From Manis javanica (taxonomy: Eukaryota; Chordata; Mammalia; Pholidota; Manidae), in the NCBI RefSeq assembly GCF_040802235.1, contig NC_133156.1:117582173-117646172 (forward strand): a stretch of DNA of 64,000 nucleotides. The letters run 5' to 3'. The position numbers and the translations under genes are program-made. Below the pieces are notes generated by a model. The model did not search any database. It was not told where the DNA came from and saw nothing but the letters and a program-made list of their open reading frames with translations. This document shows, piece by piece, positions 57,424 to 64,000 of the stretch. Numbering within the stretch: position 1 is the first letter of the stretch; every line of letters starts with the position of its first letter.

Positions 57424-57929
57424 AAGGCGTGGACCACTGCCATACGAAAGAAACAAACCCTACCATTTGCAACCACATGGATGGAGCTGGAGGACGTTAT
57501 GCTCAGTGAAATAAGCCAGGGGGAGAAAGACAAATGCCACATGATTTCCCTCATTTGTGGAGTATAACAATGAAGCAAAACTGAAGGAACAAAATAGCAG
57601 ACTCAGAGACTCCAAGAACGAACTGGTGGTTACCAAAGGGGAGGGGTGTGGGAGGGTGGGTGAGGAGGGAGGGAGCAGGGGATTGATGGGTATTATGTTT
57701 AGTACACATGGTGTGGGGGGTCACGGGGAGAACAGTGTATCACAGAGAGGGCACATAGTGGATCTGTGGCAACTTGCTGCACTGGTGAACAGTGACTGCA
57801 ATGGGGTATGGGTGGGGACTTGATAATGTGGGTAAATGTAGTAACCACATTGTTTTTTCATGTGAAACCTTCATAAGAATGTATATCAATCATACCTTAA
57901 TAAAAATAAAAAGAAGATGCAGACCACTG
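57424..57929 (+). mobile_element. 5'-truncated L1, last ORF2 codons and 3' UTR
   Basis: The body (57440-57913) begins in the last ORF2 codons (ACCCTACCATTTGCAACCACATGGATGGAGC). It then has the 3' UTR (AACTGGTGGTTACCAAAGG, a G-rich GGAGGGTGGGTGAGGAGGGAGGG tract, TTCATGTGAAACCTTCATAAG) and AATAAAAATAAAAAG. The flanks AAGGCGTGGACCACTG and AAGATGCAGACCACTG agree at 12 of 16 positions with only transitions between them, so they are probably an aged target-site duplication. The subfamily is related to the copy at 29.3 kb. Confidence 0.92.
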
Positions 57930-58377
57930 ACAAACCAGCCAACCTCTCAGTATTTATTCAGTCTTTTTTTTTTATTTTTATTCTCTTGCATTTCTTCCAC
58001 ACCCTACACACGGGCAGTTTTTTTTTTCAGAGTTGAAGGCCATCACACGACTATTTTCTCCTTTCTCTTTCAGAACTATTTTAGCTGCCCCTGAAAAAAA
58101 GTCCATTAAACTCAAATGTATTAGAGTAAGTAATGGAAATGTAAAAAGAGGTATTAGTTGATAATATTTACTGAGCATTTAATGGGCAATGTCTGTACAA
58201 TTTTCTCTAAGTTTCATTCCACCTGTCTTTGGGGAGATGAATGATAAATGTTATTTTCTAAATTGCCTTGAGTCAAAGCTTGGATTCATTACAAAAATAT
58301 TAAGAAATTGTTAGTAAATATGTTTTTTAAAGAACAAAAACACTATTTGCTACTCAGAAAGAGGTACTTGAAATCCA
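57930..58377. other. Stretch with a possible MIR end
   Basis: About 58145-58260 (TATTTACTGAGCATTTAATGGGC) may be a reverse MIR fragment. The rest is T-rich and unassigned. Confidence 0.4.
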
Positions 58378-58665
58378 ACACTGTGTCTCTCCTACAGTGT
58401 AGCATCTTTAAATCCCCCTCCTCTGCTTGTGTCTCCCGTTTCCTGCTCTGATCCTGGCCCTCTAGCCTCCCTCTTGTGAGGACCCTTGTAATTCCACTGG
58501 GTGCACCCACATAACTCAGGATACTCTCCCTAGCTCAAGATCCCTAATATTTTTACATCTACAAAGTCCCTTTTGTATCATGTAAGTTAATATATACACA
58601 GGTTTCAGGGATTAAAATATGGTTAACTTTGGGTGAACCATTATCCTGTCTACCACACATGCCAG
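58378..58665 (-). mobile_element. MLT1-type MaLR LTR fragment
   Basis: The reverse-strand pattern is present: TTGTGAGGACCCTTGTAATTCCACTGGGTGCACCCAC, AACTCAGGATACTCTCCC, CAGGTTTCAGGGATTAAAATATGG and CCATTATCCTGTCTACCACA. The other part of the LTR is missing or too diverged. Confidence 0.75.
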
Positions 58666-61600
58666 TTGCTAAGCTGTGTTTCCTTGGTGACAAATCCACT
58701 ATTCTATATCTCTGATTTGAGATAATGGGACTCTGCAGACTGTGTTTCTGTTTTAATCACTGGTTGCCTGTTAGGTTATGCCAATAGGGGGCATTAAAGG
58801 ATACTGGAAGGCAGGAAGAGGAAGAAGGGAATTAATTCTGTTTAGCTTGATACTCGTATTGACATTGCCCCAGAATGGTCCTCACTGGCAGCAGCAGATG
58901 GCACAGATTCCAGCTTTATTCCACACTCCCAAAATGGCTACACTTCCTGAGTCAGCCTCCTCACCCTCAGACTACCCAGACAAGAGGTCAGTGGACCTCT
59001 GCATGGAATCTAGTCTCCACTCATCAGCACCACTGATTCAGGCATCTGGGTTCTGATAATCTCAAATTATTTTGTCTCTCCAGACCTAGAGAGGACAAGA
59101 GTTTCTTGCAATAATTATTATAGTGTTCATTTTTAGATTTTTCAGTTCTCCAACATCTGTTTAACCATTTCACTACATTAAACATCTCTTGGTTTGAACA
59201 TGTGGTATAATTTTGTTATCTGATACATTTATTTGCACTATGACTGGTTTTTCAATGCCCCCCAACAAATAGGTATGAAGTTAAAGAGTGATATCAGCCT
59301 TAGAAGAAATATGCGGGAATAGTTATGAGAGAGAGAAATTTTCTCAAAGCTGTCTGCTGCTAGTTGTTTGTAGGGAACATTATGATATAGAAAAGTATCT
59401 ATCTTCCTAATAAAATGATCTCATAGAATTAAAAGTTCAAAATTTCTTCTTAATGTGGAGCAAGCAAAATCCAAAAGGCATTCACCTGGCTTTAATATTT
59501 TGAAATGGAAAAATCATCTAAAGGAATATAATTCAGGGTTACTAAAAAATCTTAATCCAGTTTAAAGTTAAAACTATACAAAAAGTGATTTAGTTTGGCC
59601 AAATTTAATTCAATACTTATATAATTTTAGTACCAGTAGTTTAACAGTCAATCTGAATACAATTTCATACACATGTGAGAGAAAGCGATTTATAAATTAT
59701 ATAGTCTTACAGTGTTTAAATAAGCTGACCAAAGAAACTATCCATTTGAATTTCTGGATGTATGCTGTAGTGAAACTACACTTACAATTTATGACCTCAT
59801 TTATTACATATTTGAACATCCTTTAGATTACACTCTTATCAGAGATAAATGCACTCGACATAAAATAATAATGTTTCAATCACGGAAATGTGATCTTAAT
59901 CATGCTTAAATTCACTTTTCATACTCTGACATTAATTAGCAACCCAGAGCCCCTTCTAAACCTCCACACCCAGTCTTTGAAGAGGTTACTCATCAGATAA
60001 GAATGATGTTTGTCTAGAGGTGCACTTCTCTTAATGGACTTACTATCATTATTTTTAAAATGTCCAGATCTTCATTCCCCTTCCCCCACCTCCTGCTCAG
60101 CTTCAATGGATTCTTAGAGCTCTTTAAGGTCATTGAGACACTAGGAAGAGTTGCTGCGATATAAATCTACCAGGAGTCAAAACAATCAAGTACCTATGAA
60201 TTAAAAAGACAACACTTTGGGAGTTGGATGGGAGGAGTTGAGGACACGGAGCAAGTCACACTGAAAGTCCCCACATATCTGAAGTTGGTTATATGAACAA
60301 TGGAGTTTAAAGGGGAAAATAATTCACAAAAGGAAAAACCAAAGTGGTGTGTATGTGTGAAGGGTAAAAGGTGGATAATATTCTTGCATTCCTAATAGTG
60401 AGGACCCCAGGGAATGTACTGGAGGTTCACGTGTGTATATTCTTTCCCAGTGGCTGCTTTCTTGCATCATTGCCCATCTGTCTGCTGTACCCCCTCCTCA
60501 AATCCCTGAACCCGGCTTTCCTGTACCCTAACAGCGGCTTGTTTGCTGAGAGCTTGAGGGACTCAGGATGAGATTAGTTAGGCTAATGTCAAATGCTCAC
60601 CTCTCATAGTAATGACCTTAGCAGTCTGAATTACTGTGCAATATAAGAGATTCATGATGTATGCTAATTAGAAAAGAAAGGAGAGGTTCTATGGGAAAAC
60701 ATTAATTTTGATTTGAAAATATAGAGGTAAGGACAAGGACTGTCATGGGAATTTAAATTCTGGAGGATTAATATTAAACTTAAAGATAGCTGGACTGAAA
60801 GGAAGACCAAAGGAGGGATCGAATGAAAGAAGAGCAAAACCCCCCTATAAATTAATTTTAAGTTTATAAATCAGATTCATGATTCAGAACTACAGGCAAA
60901 AGTCCAACTGGAAATCTGGGTGCTATGCTCAAATTCCTATGCACACTTTTCCTTAAAAAGCACAGGATAGTGAGCATGGGAAAAGTGAAATTATTAGAAA
61001 AGCATCTATTAAGGGGTATAAAGACTATGATGGTAGAGAGGAGGTTTGAGGATACTTAGTACCTCAGAAAAAAAGAAAGTTGTGGAATGTGGCTACAGGG
61101 AGCCAAATGACAAATCAGTTTGAGTGATTGTTGCATATTTAATCATCAGGACCCTTGCATTGCTCTGACTGCACTGAAAGTTCGAGCCTGGGGAGAGAAC
61201 CTGGAAAGCTAATGGGTTAATTGGTCTTAATCCCCCTGTGCAGTAATTCCAGAATCATGTACATAATGTGTCATGTATCTTAGTGCTGATGGTAGGTACT
61301 AAGGACTCACTAGTGTGCCTGCCTTCTTCCTCGGTAATGATTTCTAGATAAAATATGGTAAGGAGTCTGGATCACTGTGTGAAATATAGCTGGTTACTTT
61401 CTCTTTTAATTATTATGTCAGTGAAGGTAAATTTTCTGACAGTATTTAAAAAATTTTTTTCATGTTACTTTTCATCCTCTTTTGGCCTAACATACGTCCC
61501 TGGGGATTAAACAAAAATGTGTTACGTTGGTCTAAATTCTGTTGAAATAATGTATACTGCGAAAATATCTAAATGAAAAAAAGGAAGAAATTCAAATTTT

Positions 61601-63924
61601 CCTGATACAGGCAAAACATCTGAATAATGGAAGTAATCACCCCATTTTCATTGGGGTATTTTGTTAGATGGTAGCTTTAGGCATAAATACAAAATAGAAA
61701 ACAAAGTGAAGGGAATCAAGCTAATTAGTGTGGCCAAATAAACAAGACTCTGGAGGGGCCAGAATTGGTGTCTTGATCCAAATTAACCAGTCAAGTTTTC
61801 TACATAATTGTATTAACTAACTAATTAACAAATTTTAGTTTTTCTTTCTGATGGAAAGTATAGTCAGAGAAGTTCATGACTTATTTCAGAGTCATTCAGT
61901 TTCACCCTTACCACGTTTTTCATTTAACTTCTGTTTTTGTTTCTCTTCCTGGCTTCCCTGCTTTTGCTGCATGATGGCTTCTGCTTCTCTTCACCTTTTC
62001 TGTCCATTTCTTGCAGGAAAGATGGTATAGACTTGTCCTTAAGCTAATCTTAAAATGGTTAATACTTATCGGTAACAGATATTTAAAATTATCTCATGAT
62101 AGTCTGAAACCATTACATCATACTACTAATTGCCAGAATTTGCTTCACATGAAATCTGTCCATATAATTTCTAAATTGTCTATAGTATATTTTAATTGCT
62201 CTTATACCTATTAACTTCAGCAAATGTCCTACCATCAAATCATCACATCATTAAACTTATTGCATATGGAAATGTGCTTGCTTCACAAAGCCATATTATT
62301 GTTTCCAACAGCTATTTTGTATAGTTCATTTTAAAATCATTTTTACCTAGGTGAAGGCCTCCCAATCCCCTTTAGAGCCATTGTGATGAACTACAGTCAA
62401 TTCAAACCCATTCTTTTCAAAAGCTGAATTTTCCAAACCCTGTGTCTCTTAGGTATAAGCCAAGAGCCACATCTCAGCATTTTCAGTGCTTGTGAAAGAA
62501 AATAAAAGCAGCATGAATAATCATAATAGATGTATTATTCTTCAATCTCACTAATCAAAGTCAATAATGAGGTATAATGAGTAATATCTTTGTGGAAAAT
62601 AATACCAATAATTGTCATGTATGAAGAATGCAAGTTTTATAATTACACAAAGTATATGATAATACTGGGCTATAATTTTCTTGCTATAAATTATTTTAAA
62701 TAGAAAATAACTTCCCTGTTATTAGCCAGTGCATACTGGGACATTCATCTGTTGCTTATCTGCCTGCAGGTGGCCACATCACTTAACTGTAACTTTAAGT
62801 ATTGTATTTTTTAATTTCCATGCAAACTCAAGATTGATTAGTCTTGTGATTCTTTGTGTTTGCAAACCAGCATTATTCACTTTGAGAAGTGTGCCATTTT
62901 TTTTAATGCACTGACTTCACTGGGATTTTCTGCCAATCCCATTATAATTGAAAGGTTGTATGTTTATAAAGATTTTGTTTAAGGAAGGTAGCTCCATAAC
63001 TTCCTCATCTCATGATGTGGGATTATGTGTGTGTGTGATTGGGGGTAGGGGTTTGGTCTCCTATTCAATCATATTTTCTCAGCTCCTATTCTCTTCCATT
63101 CATTTAACAAACTAGACTCACTCAGCCAGGGAAATAAGGCATCGAGACATATGCAGTCTCCTTTGGAGTTACTTTGTGATTTACGATGAATTTTGGCATT
63201 CAGCTCCTCTGGGTCCACAAGTATCTTTGCTGGAACCAGGAAAGCTAGCTGCTTCTTAGTCATCTTGCGTTAATGATAATTCGCTCTCATTTGATGTGGT
63301 ATAATTTTTTACACTGCATTCTTCCATGTATAAGGGCAACTTTATTTACAAGCTCTTTATGTAAGCTTTTAAAGTAACTTTGATTTCAAATATAGCCATC
63401 TTGCACACAGTACAAATATTAGATAATTATTAGATTGAGTGCATTCCTTTATTTTAGAACATGTAATTTCTTTATAACTATAAAAGGATCTTTACATGTA
63501 TTTTCAGAGACAATATGGGAAAGTAAAAAAAATTACATCTTTTGTAAATGTGACACATAAAAGAAGAATTTAGTTGTCATGTGGGTTACTTGGTGTGTAG
63601 TGGACAAAATGAGGCTGAGGTCTTAGGTTTGATTTTTTTTAATTAGAAATGTATGTTTTCTTTTGCTTAAAAAATAAGGTTAACATTTTTATAAAAAAAC
63701 CACAAACTTTAATCATTTGTAAAGAGAAAGCTTTTAGGTTATGTAGAATATATGCAGTGATTATGGCCCACAGATTTAGGGAAATTATCTTTTCAAAGTA
63801 TGTGCCTATTGTAATTATGTAACCAGGGGGTGTGGTTACATTGAATTTATGGTAGTCTATGTAAAGTTTTACTTTTACTTTATTTTGCCTTACGTTTACT
63901 TTCTACACCTTCCCTACACTACAA
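58666..63924. other. Long AT-rich stretch without recognised feature
   Basis: About 5.3 kb of AT-rich DNA with no gene and no repeat family I can support on either strand. Open frames are all short (the largest is 92 codons at 58778-59056 on plus) and without domains. A short GT run is at about 63028-63039. Confidence 0.45.
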
Positions 63925-63984
63925 AAGTTGTATATAGGGAAATAAACCATCCCCAAGTTGTATATATTTCCCTATATACAACTT
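63925..63984. repeat. Perfect inverted repeat, 20-bp arms, 20-bp spacer
   Basis: The left arm is 63925-63944 and the right arm 63965-63984, exactly reverse complementary over 20 bp. The spacer also contains a direct copy of the first ten bases of the left arm (AAGTTGTATA at 63955-63964). It could form a stem-loop or cruciform. It lies 16 bp from the window edge. Confidence 0.95.
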
Positions 63985-64000
63985 GACTTAAATAAGATAA

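Noticed and set aside
1..64000. CRISPR arrays, bacterial operons, phage genes, tRNA or rRNA genes
   Set aside because: No regularly spaced direct repeats, no cloverleaf or rRNA sequence, and the whole window has eukaryotic repeat content.

Overview
The window looks like intergenic or intronic DNA from a placental mammal. It holds no recognisable host protein-coding gene, rRNA, tRNA or CRISPR array. The evidence is the repeat content: one full-length LINE-1 (L1) with two intact reading frames, several 5'-truncated or decayed L1 copies, many pan-mammalian L2 and MIR relics, MaLR (MLT1-type) LTRs and hAT-type DNA transposon relics. I see no Alu, no rodent B1/B2, no BovB/Bov-tA-type and no dog-type tRNA SINE. 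The L1 3' ends and the absence of a young SINE would suit a SINE-poor laurasiatherian (pangolin is one guess), but the species call is weak.

Layout. Positions 158-7071 are a full-length L1 on the minus strand: A-tail, 3' UTR with a G-rich purine tract, ORF2 (endonuclease, reverse transcriptase and Cys-rich domains all present), a 168-bp spacer, ORF1 (coiled coil, RRM, C-terminal domain) and a CpG-rich 5' UTR built from tandem units of about 209 bp that ends at a YY1-type site. From 7.1 to 19 kb are old L2, L1, MIR and MLT1 fragments and two CA microsatellites. At 19.06-20.75 kb lie a short hAT-like fragment and then a GC-richer retroelement remnant that I cannot assign to a family. From 22 to 36 kb are hAT, MIR, L2 and MLT1 relics. 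At 36-39.6 kb an L2 and a MIR are each interrupted by another repeat. At 43.5-44.8 kb an MLT1 LTR sits inside an L2. At 46.8-48.1 kb is a 5'-truncated L1 with a perfect 14-bp target-site duplication. At 51.5-54.0 kb is an old L1 carrying an internal inverted duplication. At 57.4 kb is a short L1 tail copy. From 58.7 kb to the end the DNA is AT-rich and largely unannotatable, and a perfect 20-bp-arm inverted repeat lies close to the right edge.

The only proteins in the window that plausibly work together are those of the full-length L1. ORF1p would coat the L1 RNA. ORF2p would nick target DNA and copy that RNA into it, driven by the internal promoter in the 5' UTR. The most interesting observations are the intact coding capacity of this L1, its identical 11-residue repeats in the ORF1 coiled coil, its composite 5' UTR monomers with long antisense open frames, and several small local duplications (17.7/18.4 kb, 24.1/25.4 kb, 38.6/39.4 kb, 52.5/53.0 kb). 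A few weak candidate exons are recorded with low confidence. No search could be run, so repeat family names come from recognition by eye.
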